Source: Bacillota bacterium
GTDB taxonomy: Bacteria; Bacillota; Dethiobacteria; Dethiobacterales; Dethiobacteraceae
Length of the DNA: 64,000 nucleotides
Reading direction: 5' to 3'
NCBI GenBank assembly: GCA_012521345.1
Contig: JAAYMN010000031.1
Coordinates: forward strand, 1-64,000
The translations under genes were made by a program, and so were the position numbers. Positions 16,693-26,326 of this stretch are shown here, one piece after another. The first letter of the stretch is position 1, and each line of letters begins with the position of its first letter. The notes under the pieces were generated by a model. The model had not been told where the DNA came from and did not search any database. It worked only from the letters and a program-made list of their open reading frames with translations.

Positions 16693-17568
16693 TCAGGCCG
16701 CTTTGTCCAGGATTATTTCCCGTATGGCCTTGGCGGCCAGCATGGCCGTAATTCCCGCCGGGTCATATTGCGGCGCAACTTCCACCACATCCATGCCCAC
16801 CAGCTCCAGCCCGGCAAGCTGTTTAAGGGCGGCCAGCAGTTCGGCGGAAGTTATGCCGCCCGGTTCAGGAGTGCCTGTCCCCGGGGCAAAGGCCGGATCC
16901 ACCACGTCGATATCCACGGTCAGGTAAACAGGCCGCCCTTTAAGCGCGGGGATTGTTTCCGCCAGCGGCTGCAATACATGAAAAGGATAAAATTGGGTAT
17001 GCTCATTGGCAAAGGAAACTTCTTCCTCGGCCGCCGAGCGGATGCCGTACTGGTAAAGCTCCAGCCCCAGCTCCGTTATTACATGATACATAACGGAGGC
17101 ATGGGAGTAGCTGACACCCAGGTAATGGCTGCGCAAGTCGGCATGGGCATCCAGCTGGACAACTGCCGGCCGGGTAAAACGTCGGGACACCGCCCGCAGC
17201 GCGCCAAGGGTTACCAGGTGTTCCCCTCCCATAAGCAGCGGAAATTTTCCTTCCTCAAGAATAATATGGACTGCTTTCTCAATCATTGCCAGCGAGCTGG
17301 CCACATCGCCCGTGGGCAAAAGCAGGTCACCCGCGTCAAAAAAAAGGGCGTCAAAAAGCGTTTTGCCGGCCGACAGGCTGTATTCTTCCAGCCCCTGGGA
17401 AGCAGTTCTTATGGCCTGGGGACCGCTGCGGGAGCCGGGGCGGAAGGATGCAGTCCAGTCCATGGGGGCGCCTACCAGCACCAGGCGGCTCTGCGCATAA
17501 TCCCGCCCTGCAACCAGGAAGCGCCCGCCGCTTGCATCACAAAGTTTACGCAGTTCTTCCCCCTTCAT
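16693..17568 (-). CDS. speB: agmatinase (ureohydrolase family)
   Basis: The 291-residue product carries all ureohydrolase metal motifs: MGGEHLVTLG, QLDAHADLR and VDIDVVDPAFAPGTGTPEPGG, which bind the Mn2+ pair. It hydrolyses agmatine to putrescine and urea. The ATG overlaps the speE stop (ATGA). It completes the arginine-to-putrescine route with the pyruvoyl arginine decarboxylase two genes upstream. Agmatinase rather than arginase is inferred from the operon. Confidence 0.93.
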   Translation of the reverse strand: MKGEELRKLCDASGGRFLVAGRDYAQSRLVLVGAPMDWTASFRPGSRSGPQAIRTASQGLEEYSLSAGKTLFDALFFDAGDLLLPTGDVASSLAMIEKAVHIILEEGKFPLLMGGEHLVTLGALRAVSRRFTRPAVVQLDAHADLRSHYLGVSYSHASVMYHVITELGLELYQYGIRSAAEEEVSFANEHTQFYPFHVLQPLAETIPALKGRPVYLTVDIDVVDPAFAPGTGTPEPGGITSAELLAALKQLAGLELVGMDVVEVAPQYDPAGITAMLAAKAIREIILDKAA

Positions 17569-18389
17569 TTTACCGCCACCAGCTCGCGGACAAAACCGGG
17601 CAGAACAAAACAGGCCGTATGGACATCATAGGTGTAATACTTTGCCTGCAGAGGTTTTTTGCGGCAATGTTCCGGATCATAACACTTGGAAGCCGCCGTG
17701 AAGCTCCAGAGACCGCTGGGATAAGTGGGCACGCTGGCCAGATACAGTTTTGTCAGGGGGAAGATGCGCTGCAGGCTGGCAGTAATTTCGGCAATAAGGT
17801 CACCGTTATAAAAGGGTGATTCTGTCTGTGCCACCATCAGGCCGTCTTTTTTCAGCGCGCGGTAGACGTTCCGGTAAAATTCGGAGGTAAAAAGCTTGGC
17901 CCCCGGACCGACAGGCTCGGTGGAATCCACCAGGATCACGTCGTACTCGCCCGCAACCTGCTTTACATGCTCCATGCCGTCGGCCACCAGGACAGTCGCC
18001 CGGGGATCGGCAAAGCCCGCCGCGATTGACGGCAGGTATTTCTTCGCCGCCTCGATCACTTCCGCATCTATTTCCACCAGTGTGGCTCTTTCCACGCTGT
18101 CATATTTCAAGACTTCACGGAGCACACCGCCGTCGCCTCCGCCTACAATCAACACATGCCGCGGTTCGGGATGAGACTGCATGGCAATATGGGCCAGCAT
18201 TTCATGATAGACAAATTCATCCTTTTCGGTGGTCATGACCATACCGTCCAGGACAAGCATGCGCCCAAACTGTACCGTATCAAGTATAGCCAAGTCCTGG
18301 TAGCGCGTCTGATAATGGCAGAGTGTTTCCCGAATGAGGCAGGTAATGCCCAGATTGGGAGTTTGCTTTTCGGTGTACCAGAGTTCCAT
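17565..18389 (-). CDS. speE: polyamine aminopropyltransferase (spermidine synthase)
   Basis: The 274-residue protein has the aminopropyltransferase signature VLIVGGGDGGVLRE and VDSTEPVGPG, with an N-terminal beta domain (WYTEKQTPNLGITC). It transfers aminopropyl from decarboxylated SAM to putrescine. It lies between the arginine decarboxylase and agmatinase genes. The needed SAM decarboxylase (speD) is not in the window, so its donor source lies elsewhere or a different amine product is made. Confidence 0.93.
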   Translation of the reverse strand: MELWYTEKQTPNLGITCLIRETLCHYQTRYQDLAILDTVQFGRMLVLDGMVMTTEKDEFVYHEMLAHIAMQSHPEPRHVLIVGGGDGGVLREVLKYDSVERATLVEIDAEVIEAAKKYLPSIAAGFADPRATVLVADGMEHVKQVAGEYDVILVDSTEPVGPGAKLFTSEFYRNVYRALKKDGLMVAQTESPFYNGDLIAEITASLQRIFPLTKLYLASVPTYPSGLWSFTAASKCYDPEHCRKKPLQAKYYTYDVHTACFVLPGFVRELVAVK

Positions 18390-18412
18390 TACAATCCCTT
18401 CCCTGCAAAGGT

Positions 18413-18871
18413 TTAATACCAGAGAGCAACGGCGGCAAAAGCGCAGCCCACCGACCGGACGACATGTTCCACGGCACGGATTTCCGTTCTTACAAGCTGC
18501 ATGCCGCGTGACTCGAAGGCTTCTTCCAGCATGGCCTTAATTTTTTCCTCCGCCTCCGCTTTGCTGCAGGTACCGGAAAATTCCATGATCACGCCAAAAG
18601 TATCTGCGCTGAAACCGATGCCGACAGCCGCGGCAATCCGCTTCCCCGGTTCGTCGCAAACGATGGAACCGTACGCCGTGGGAACCAGGGAACCGGGCGG
18701 CAGGACAAGGTCCTGGTCCTGCTCCGCTGACGGGGGCAAAATGCTGGAAATGCGCACCAAGTTAACATTGCCGATTCCTGCGGCCAGCAGAGCATTGTCA
18801 AAAGCATTTAGCTTCTGTCTGCCTTCAGCAGCAGCGGCAACGATTTTAAACTTTTTCGGGGTCGGTAGCAT
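18413..18871 (-). CDS. pyruvoyl-dependent arginine decarboxylase
   Basis: The 152-residue protein matches the PvlArgDC family: ARISSILPP-type motif present as LVRISSILPPSAE, with the Ser42-Ser43 self-cleavage site that generates the pyruvoyl cofactor, and GSLVPTAYGSIVCDEPG. It decarboxylates arginine to agmatine. The ATG at 18871 has AAAGGAGGTT, one of the best Shine-Dalgarno sequences in the window. It heads the operon with speE and speB, behind a good promoter, and together they give arginine to agmatine to putrescine to spermidine. Confidence 0.93.
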   Translation of the reverse strand: MLPTPKKFKIVAAAAEGRQKLNAFDNALLAAGIGNVNLVRISSILPPSAEQDQDLVLPPGSLVPTAYGSIVCDEPGKRIAAAVGIGFSADTFGVIMEFSGTCSKAEAEEKIKAMLEEAFESRGMQLVRTEIRAVEHVVRSVGCAFAAVALWY

Positions 18872-18959
18872 GAAAGAACCTCCTTTGCCGGTATTGCCCC
18901 GACAGTGACAGTGTGCGTGCAAAACACGGGATAACTGCACCCGCGGGCATATCGAGAGC

Positions 18960-18988
18960 ATTATACCACATATTCTGCAGGTTGCAAA
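18960..18988 (-). promoter_or_regulatory. promoter of the polyamine operon
   Basis: On the minus strand TTTGCA (18983-18988), 17 bases, TATAAT (18960-18965), about 90 bases before the decarboxylase ATG. The 5' leader is long for such a small gene, but no riboswitch was recognised in it. Confidence 0.7.
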
Positions 18989-19064
18989 CAATTCCCGATT
19001 GTCAACTTGCAAAAGGCGGGAAAAATTTTTACGTATGTATTTTATATTGAAAGGGGGGGGCGGC

Positions 19065-21176
19065 ATGCGCCATTTTACACGCTACGTCCTTATCTGCCTT
19101 GTGGTTCTTTTTTTGCTGCTGCTCGGCGCGGTGGGCCTTTTGACGGCCACGGTGGCCGGAATGGGGGATTTGCCGCCGGAAGAAACACCGCTGACGAGTA
19201 CTTTTTATGACCGCAACGGTGAAGTCATTGCCACACGCTTTGAGCAGAACCGTTTTATTATCCGGCTGGAAGAGCTGCCCGCCTATGTTCCCCGGGCATT
19301 CATTGCCATTGAAGACCATCGTTTTTATGAACATTTCGGCCTGGACATCCAGGCGCTACTGAGGGCACTTTTCCGCAATCTGCAGGAAGGCCGGGTGGTG
19401 GAAGGGGGCAGTACCATAACCCAGCAGCTGGCGCGCAATCTTTTCCTGACGCATGAACGCACCTGGAAGCGCAAGCTGCAGGAAGCGCTGCTGACGCTGC
19501 AGCTGGAAAGGAAATACAGTAAAAATGAAATCCTGGAGAAATACCTGAACACCATTTATTTCGGCCATTCCGCCTACGGGATCGAAGCGGCCGCCCGCAC
19601 CTACTTCAATAAACCGGCCGCAGAACTGACACTGGCCGAAGCGGCGCTGCTGGCCGGCATCCCGCGCGGTCCCGGCTTATACTCCCCTTATCTCGGCGAA
19701 CAGGCAAGGGAGGCGGCAAAAAAGCGCCAGGCGGCGGTACTCTCCCGCATGGTGGAAGAAGGGTTTATTACAGAACAGGAGAAAGAGACGGCATTGCAGC
19801 AGGAACTTGTTTTTTCCGGCCGGGAGGCACTGCAGGCTTCCCGCCAGTTCGGCGCATATTTTATTGATTATCTTATTAACCACGAAATCATGGACAAACT
19901 GTCCGGCTATACCAACGACCCGCTGGTGATCTACCGCGGTGGCCTGCATATCTACACCACGCTGGACAAAAAAATGCAGCAGGTGGCGGAAGAGGTGTTT
20001 GCCGATCCAGCCGTCCTGCCGGAAACAATTATCAACGACGAAGGAGACGAAGTGCCCCTGCAGGCCGCCATGGTAGCCCTTGACCCGGAGGACGGGTCGG
20101 TCCTGGCCATGGTGGGCGGCCGCGATTTCAGCAAAAGTCAGGTCAACAGAGCGCTGACCAGGCGCTCGCCGGGTTCTTCCTTTAAACTTTTTACCTATGC
20201 CGCCGCCCTGGAAAACGGCTATACGGCAGCCACCGTCCGCGACAGCGCTCCTGTTTCCTATCACATTCCGGGCACGAATGAACCATATGAGCCTACCGAG
20301 TACGGGGAGCGCTTTTTTGGCAAACTGCGTCTCCGGGAAGCTATTGCCCGCTCCAGCAATGTGATCGCCGTAAAAATCAATGACGAGCTGGGGCCGGAGA
20401 AAACAGTGGAAATGGCCCACCGGCTCGGCATTGAAAGTGAGGTTGAACCAGTCCTTTCCAATCCGCTTGGCACATCGGTCGTCACCCCGCTGGAGATGAC
20501 CGCCGCTTATGCCGTGTTCGCCAATCAAGGCTATCGGGTGGAGCCGCGCTTCATCACCAAGATTACCGATGCAAACGGCCGCGTGCTCTATGAAGCAAGC
20601 TCCCCGCAGCGCAGGGAAGTGCTGGACCCGCGTATTGCCTATCTGCTGACGGATATGATGAAGGGGGTGACAGCTCCGGGAGGCACCGCTTCCTCCCTGG
20701 GCCCCCTATTGGAGCGCATTATTGCCGCCAAAACAGGCACTTCCCAAAACCACCGTGATTCTTTTATGGTCGGCTATACACCCGAGCTGGTAGCCGCCGT
20801 CTGGGTCGGCAACGATGACAACAAATCCCTGGGCTGGGGGCAAACAGGCGCCGTGCGCGCCGGGCAGATCTGGGTGCGTTTTGTCAACGGCGCCCTGCAG
20901 GGACAACCGGTAACAGATTTTACCCGACCTCCCGGGCTGACGGAAATACTGATCTGCCCGGAAACAGGGCTCCTGCACAACCCGCGTTGTTCCGAGGAGC
21001 CGGTCCGGGAGCTTTTTCTTCCCGGAACGGAACCGTCTCGAAGATGCAGCTGGCCCGAGTGCCCTTACTGCCCGCCGGAGCCTGAATGGAACTGGAATGA
21101 GGGCTGGTGGTACAGCCGCCCCGGAGATTTTGAGAGTAGTAACAATGACACTGACGGGCACAACACTTCCGATTGA
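19065..21176 (+). CDS. class A penicillin-binding protein (PBP1A type)
   Basis: The 703-residue protein has an N-terminal membrane anchor (YVLICLVVLFLLLLGAVGLL), a GT51 transglycosylase domain (IEDHRFYEHFGLD, GGSTITQQLARN, KYLNTIYFGHSAYG) and a transpeptidase domain with SxxK in SPGSSFK, SSN and AKTGTSQNHRDS. It polymerises and crosslinks peptidoglycan. A Cys-containing C-terminal tail (CSWPECPYCPPEPEWNW) and a Ser/Asn/Asp-rich end are unusual and may bind metal or form disulfides. The ATG at 19065 follows a run of G residues; a longer opening is unlikely. It is divergent from the polyamine operon. Confidence 0.94.
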   Translation: MRHFTRYVLICLVVLFLLLLGAVGLLTATVAGMGDLPPEETPLTSTFYDRNGEVIATRFEQNRFIIRLEELPAYVPRAFIAIEDHRFYEHFGLDIQALLRALFRNLQEGRVVEGGSTITQQLARNLFLTHERTWKRKLQEALLTLQLERKYSKNEILEKYLNTIYFGHSAYGIEAAARTYFNKPAAELTLAEAALLAGIPRGPGLYSPYLGEQAREAAKKRQAAVLSRMVEEGFITEQEKETALQQELVFSGREALQASRQFGAYFIDYLINHEIMDKLSGYTNDPLVIYRGGLHIYTTLDKKMQQVAEEVFADPAVLPETIINDEGDEVPLQAAMVALDPEDGSVLAMVGGRDFSKSQVNRALTRRSPGSSFKLFTYAAALENGYTAATVRDSAPVSYHIPGTNEPYEPTEYGERFFGKLRLREAIARSSNVIAVKINDELGPEKTVEMAHRLGIESEVEPVLSNPLGTSVVTPLEMTAAYAVFANQGYRVEPRFITKITDANGRVLYEASSPQRREVLDPRIAYLLTDMMKGVTAPGGTASSLGPLLERIIAAKTGTSQNHRDSFMVGYTPELVAAVWVGNDDNKSLGWGQTGAVRAGQIWVRFVNGALQGQPVTDFTRPPGLTEILICPETGLLHNPRCSEEPVRELFLPGTEPSRRCSWPECPYCPPEPEWNWNEGWWYSRPGDFESSNNDTDGHNTSD

Positions 21177-21496
21177 CTGTTCCGGCACAGTTACCACCAA
21201 TGGGGACGGGCGGAGACCTCATCCGCGGAACTCCCTGGCAGGCCGGCAGACGGCAGCGTGCAAGCATGCAGCAAGTTTTCCCGTGCAGGGTGACAAAACC
21301 GGGACTTGCAATTTTTCCCGGTTAACTTAAAAGGGCTGCCGGAGGGTCTCCAACAGCCCTTTTTCTTATCGGCGATTTTCCGTATGTCAAATCTGAGGCA
21401 GGCAAGATTGTCAAGCCTCCCCGGCCAGGGTCGTGCTTCACGGCAGCAAAGCAGCGGCAGGACCACATTTCAATATGCCCGGCTCAAGGGGTTTCT
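21177..21496. other. 320-base intergenic region between the PBP and MBL genes
   Basis: The region holds the PBP terminator at 21329-21365. In the other 280 bases I see no Shine-Dalgarno-led frame, no promoter and no clear repeat. Weak inverted repeats occur near 21205-21260 but none is convincing. Confidence 0.5.
21329..21365 (+). terminator. intrinsic terminator of the PBP gene
   Basis: AAAAGGGCTG (21329-21338) pairs with CAGCCCTTTT (21354-21363) and a T-run follows. Confidence 0.85.
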
Positions 21497-22114
21497 TTAG
21501 CGTAAAAACGGGTTGTAGCGTTTTTCCTCGCCGATGGTAGTGGCGGGACCGTGGCCGGGATAAACTACAGTCTCTTCCGGCAGGACAAGCAGTTTTGTTT
21601 TAATGGAACTGATAATCTGGGCGAAATTCCCGCCGGGAAAGTCCGTGCGACCGATGGAGCCGGCAAAAAGTGTATCCCCGCTGAAAAGGATACCCTCCCC
21701 CTGCAGGCAGATCGATCCCGGGCTGTGGCCGGGTGTGGACAATACTTTTAAGGTCACACTGCCAAAGGAAAGTTCTCCCCCCTCCTCTAAAAAACCATCC
21801 GGCTCGGCCGGTTCGGCCTTGTCGCCATAAAAACCAAGGGCGTCATGCGGGTGGCGCAGCATCCCGCTGTCTGCCTGGTGGATGTAAAGCGGGGCATTCA
21901 GGGCACGCTTTACGGCGGCAGCCGCTCCGATATGGTCAATATGGCCGTGTGTACAGGCTATATAGTCCACCGTAATTTCTTTCTCGCGTACCATGCGCAA
22001 AATTCTTTCAGCCTCGGCACCCGGATCAATCAGGATGCCATGGCGGGTTTTTTCGCAGGCGGCAAGATAGCAGTTGGCGGCAAAGGCTCCTGCTTCCAGG
22101 GAATAAAGCAGCAT
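21497..22114 (-). CDS. MBL-fold metallo-hydrolase (glyoxalase II-like)
   Basis: The 205-residue protein has the metallo-beta-lactamase THGHIDHIGAA motif, a later HSPGS and GDTLFAG element and PGHGPATTIGEE, giving a binuclear Zn or Fe site. It belongs to the small hydroxyacylglutathione-hydrolase-like group; substrate unknown. ATG 22114 follows AAGGAGG. It is downstream of metY by 79 bases on the same strand and may be co-transcribed from the SAM-I-controlled promoter, which would suggest a sulfur-related role (inference). Confidence 0.85.
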   Translation of the reverse strand: MLLYSLEAGAFAANCYLAACEKTRHGILIDPGAEAERILRMVREKEITVDYIACTHGHIDHIGAAAAVKRALNAPLYIHQADSGMLRHPHDALGFYGDKAEPAEPDGFLEEGGELSFGSVTLKVLSTPGHSPGSICLQGEGILFSGDTLFAGSIGRTDFPGGNFAQIISSIKTKLLVLPEETVVYPGHGPATTIGEEKRYNPFLR

Positions 22115-22193
22115 GGCATAACCTCCTTGTGCGACGCTTATTAGTATCAGTATTTCCACAATGGCGCCGGAAATCCTTTCCTCCCTCATGTAT

Positions 22194-23492
<1,299 letters not shown>

Positions 23493-23531
23493 CTAAAGTG
23501 TAATTTTTCTGCCCAGCACGCAGCAGGTAAG

Positions 23532-23676
23532 AAAAAACCTCTTCTCCCGGCAAGAAGAGGTTACATTGCGTTCCGCTCTTCTTATCTCTCAGGATCGTCC
23601 TGCAGGAATTGGCACCTTCCGGATACGGGGTTGCCGGGCTTCATCGGGCCAGTCCCTCCGCCGCTCTTGATAAGAA
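23532..23676 (-). promoter_or_regulatory. SAM-I riboswitch (S-box) with terminator, controlling metY
   Basis: On the minus strand the P1 helix TTCTTATC (23669-23676) pairs with GATAAGAA (23579-23586). Between them are the S-box landmarks AGAGCGGCGGAGGGACTGGC, CCGATGAAGCCCGGCAACC and GGTGCCAATTCCTGCAG. After P1 comes a terminator stem, AACCTCTTCT paired with AGAAGAGGTT, followed by T residues (23532-23562). SAM binding should favour the terminator. Confidence 0.96.
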
Positions 23677-23710
23677 CAGTCTTAATTTACTATATTGCTA
23701 TATGCTTACT

Positions 23711-23739
23711 ATGATAACAAGGAGCGGCTCCTCTGTCAA
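23711..23739 (-). promoter_or_regulatory. promoter of the metY riboswitch transcript
   Basis: On the minus strand TTGACA (23734-23739), 17 bases, TATCAT (23711-23716), 35 bases before the aptamer. A GGAGC-C-GCTCC palindrome occupies the spacer. Confidence 0.75.
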
Positions 23740-23812
23740 TAGGTTTGACCGTTTTAAGCTGCAGAAAAAATACCCGCCTTCGCTACGGCCGCAGGTTTTT
23801 TGCGCAAAATGC

Positions 23813-23842
23813 TTGAGCAAATTGCCGCCTATAGATTATAAT
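23813..23842 (+). promoter_or_regulatory. promoter of serC
   Basis: TTGAGC (23813-23818), 18 bases, TATAAT (23837-23842), about 30 bases before the serC ATG. Confidence 0.65.
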
Positions 23843-23871
23843 GTAAAGAAATACGCGATGGAGGTAATGTT

Positions 23872-24960
23872 ATGGAAGGGCGTGTCTACAATTTCAACCC
23901 AGGTCCCGCCACACTGCCGCTTGAGGTGCTCAAACAAGCGCAGCAGGAGCTGCTAAATTATAAAGGAACCGGCATGTCTGTCATGGAGATGTCCCACCGG
24001 TCCAAAGATTTTGAAGCCATGGTCAACGAGGCGGAAGCATTATGCAAAGAAATCAGCGGCCTTGGAGATGATTACCGCGTGCTTTTCCTCCAGGGCGGCG
24101 CCAGTATGCAGTTTGCACTCATTCCCTTCAATTTCCTGCCGGTAGGGACAACTGCTTATTATGCCGTCACCGGCAATTTTGCCGAAAAAGCCTTCGCCGA
24201 GGCGCAAAGAGTAGGTCTGGCCAAAATGGCCGTTTCCACCGCCGCGGACAATCATAACCGCATTCCCGCCCAGCATGAAATAAGCTTTCCCGCTGAGGCA
24301 GCCTATCTGCATATCACTACCAATAATACCGTCTACGGGACGGAATGGCATTACATACCGGAAACAAACGGCGTTCCCCTGATAGCCGACATGTCCAGCG
24401 ATATATTCAGCCGTCCCCTGGACTACAGCAAGTTTGCCCTAGCCTATGCCGGCGCCCAGAAAAACCTTGGTCCTGCCGGTGTTACCGTGGTTATCATCAA
24501 AAAAAGCATGCTGGAAAAAGTGCCTGACGACCTGCCCAATATGTTCAGCTACAAAGTGATGGCCAAGCAGAATTCCCTGTATAATACACCGCCCACTTTT
24601 GGTGTCTACATGGTGAAGCTGGTTTTGGAGTGGCTGAAGGACCTGGGCGGCCTGCCTGCCATTGCCCGGCACAACAGGGAAAAAGCCGGCCTGATTTATG
24701 CCGCCATTGACAACAGCGATGGCTTTTACCGTGGCCATGCCCAAAAAGAAAGCCGCAGCCTGATGAATATTACTTTCCACCTGCCTTCCGCTGAACTGGA
24801 CCAAAAATTTGTGGCCGAGGCGGCGGCGAAAGGGCTGGTGGGGCTGAAAGGATACCGGACCGTGGGAGGGATCAGGGCTTCCGTCTACAATGCCATGCCC
24901 CGCGCCGGCTGCGAGCTGCTGGCCACCTTTATGGAGGAGTTTGCCAGGAAAAACAGGTAA
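23872..24960 (+). CDS. serC: phosphoserine aminotransferase
   Basis: The 362-residue product starts VYNFNPGPATLPLEVLKQAQ, has FLQGGASMQFA and the PLP lysine in YAGAQKNLGPAGV, all SerC hallmarks. It converts 3-phosphohydroxypyruvate to phosphoserine, supplying serine, and also acts in pyridoxine synthesis in some bacteria. GGAGG precedes the ATG at 23872. It is followed by an aspartate-type aminotransferase on the same strand, and serA is not adjacent. Confidence 0.95.
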   Translation: MEGRVYNFNPGPATLPLEVLKQAQQELLNYKGTGMSVMEMSHRSKDFEAMVNEAEALCKEISGLGDDYRVLFLQGGASMQFALIPFNFLPVGTTAYYAVTGNFAEKAFAEAQRVGLAKMAVSTAADNHNRIPAQHEISFPAEAAYLHITTNNTVYGTEWHYIPETNGVPLIADMSSDIFSRPLDYSKFALAYAGAQKNLGPAGVTVVIIKKSMLEKVPDDLPNMFSYKVMAKQNSLYNTPPTFGVYMVKLVLEWLKDLGGLPAIARHNREKAGLIYAAIDNSDGFYRGHAQKESRSLMNITFHLPSAELDQKFVAEAAAKGLVGLKGYRTVGGIRASVYNAMPRAGCELLATFMEEFARKNR

Positions 24961-25053
24961 ACAAAGGCAGCCTGCCGGTTTTCAGTGTGAGCCGGCAAGC
25001 TGCGGCAATAGTGTTTCTGCAGTCAGTTTTTCGGAGGAGAGTGATTAAAAAAG

Positions 25054-26244
25054 ATGTTTTCCGTGAAAGTGCAAGCCATTTCCCCTTCCCCAACCCTGGC
25101 GATTGATGCCAAGGCAAAGCAGATGAAAGCGGATGGCATTGATGTGATCGGCTTCGGGGCCGGTGAGCCTGATTTTGACACACCCGTGCATATCAGGGAA
25201 GCAGCCATCAAGGCCATCAACGACGGTTTTACCCGCTATACTCCCGTTGCCGGCAGCGCCGACCTGCTGGAGGCAGTCTGCCGGAAATTCAGCAGAGACA
25301 ACGGCTTGCAGTATGAAGCAAAAAATATTGTGGTCAGCAACGGCGCCAAGCATTCCCTGGCCAATGCCTTTGCCGCCCTGCTCAATCCGGGGGATGAAGT
25401 GATCATTCCCGCCCCCTATTGGGTAAGCTATCCGGAAATCGTCAAAATGAATGACGGCGTCCCCGTGATTGTCGCAACGGCTAAAGAAAACAATTTTAAA
25501 ATCACTCCGAAAGAACTGCAGCAAGCACTTACGGAAAAAACAAAAGTCATTCTACTCAACAGCCCCAACAACCCGACGGGCCAAGTCTACAGCCGCGCCG
25601 AGCTAGAGGCGATTGCCGACTTTGCCGTAACGCATAATCTTTATGTGGTCTCCGATGAAATTTATGAAAAACTGATTTACGGCAACGCGGAACATGTCAG
25701 CATTGCCTCGCTGGGAGAAGCGATCAAAGAACGTACCATTGTCGTTAACGGCGTCTCCAAAGCATATGCCATGACAGGCTGGCGAATCGGCTTTACCGCC
25801 TCCACTGCCGCCTTGGCGAAAATGATGAGCAGCCTGCAGAGCCATATGACCAGCAATGCCAATTCCATTGCCCAGAAAGCCACCGTTGCCGCGCTGTTGG
25901 GGCCGCAGGACTGCGTGGCGGAAATGAAAGCCGCCTTCGCCGCCCGCCGTGATGCCATGGTGGAAAAAATAGCCGCCATCCCCGGTCTTTCCTGCATAGA
26001 ACCGCTGGGAGCCTTTTATGTCTTTATGGATGTGTCCGCCACGCTGGGCCGCTCCTGCCGCGGCCGGACCATCAAGACAAGTGATGATTTTGCCGAAGCC
26101 CTGCTGGAGGAAAAACAGGTAGCCGTAGTTCCCGGGACCGGTTTCGGCGCTCCGGAGTTTATCCGCCTCTCTTATGCCTTGTCCATGGAAAAGATGCTGG
26201 AAGGACTGGAGCGGATAGACGCTTTTGTCAAAAGCCTGGCCTGA
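25054..26244 (+). CDS. class I aminotransferase (aspartate aminotransferase-type)
   Basis: The 396-residue protein belongs to the AspB/AatA group of PLP fold I enzymes: IGFGAGEPDFDTPVHIREAA, NSPNNPTGQVYSR, and the Schiff-base lysine in VNGVSKAYAMTGWRIGF. It should transfer amino groups between aspartate and 2-oxoglutarate, though aromatic or alanine specificity is possible. A GGAGGAG lies 14 bases upstream, longer than ideal. It follows serC by 93 bases and ends in a strong terminator. Confidence 0.92.
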   Translation: MFSVKVQAISPSPTLAIDAKAKQMKADGIDVIGFGAGEPDFDTPVHIREAAIKAINDGFTRYTPVAGSADLLEAVCRKFSRDNGLQYEAKNIVVSNGAKHSLANAFAALLNPGDEVIIPAPYWVSYPEIVKMNDGVPVIVATAKENNFKITPKELQQALTEKTKVILLNSPNNPTGQVYSRAELEAIADFAVTHNLYVVSDEIYEKLIYGNAEHVSIASLGEAIKERTIVVNGVSKAYAMTGWRIGFTASTAALAKMMSSLQSHMTSNANSIAQKATVAALLGPQDCVAEMKAAFAARRDAMVEKIAAIPGLSCIEPLGAFYVFMDVSATLGRSCRGRTIKTSDDFAEALLEEKQVAVVPGTGFGAPEFIRLSYALSMEKMLEGLERIDAFVKSLA

Positions 26245-26281
26245 AGCAAACCGGCAGGCGCCGGTCGGGTAACGTCAAACT

Positions 26282-26320
26282 AAAAAACAGTGAGGCAAGC
26301 TTATGCCTCACTGTTTTTTT
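26282..26320. terminator. bidirectional terminator between the aminotransferase and the NuoG-like gene
   Basis: TGAGGCA and TGCCTCA, extended by AAAAAACAG and CTGTTTTTTT, form a near-perfect stem around a 6-base loop. The A-run and T-run serve both strands. Confidence 0.92.
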
Positions 26321-26326
26321 ACTTTT

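Noticed and set aside
19021-19064. Longer N-terminus for the PBP (from 18999)
   Set aside because: The extra 22 residues have no Shine-Dalgarno; the ATG at 19065 follows a G-rich ribosome-binding region and starts just before the membrane anchor.
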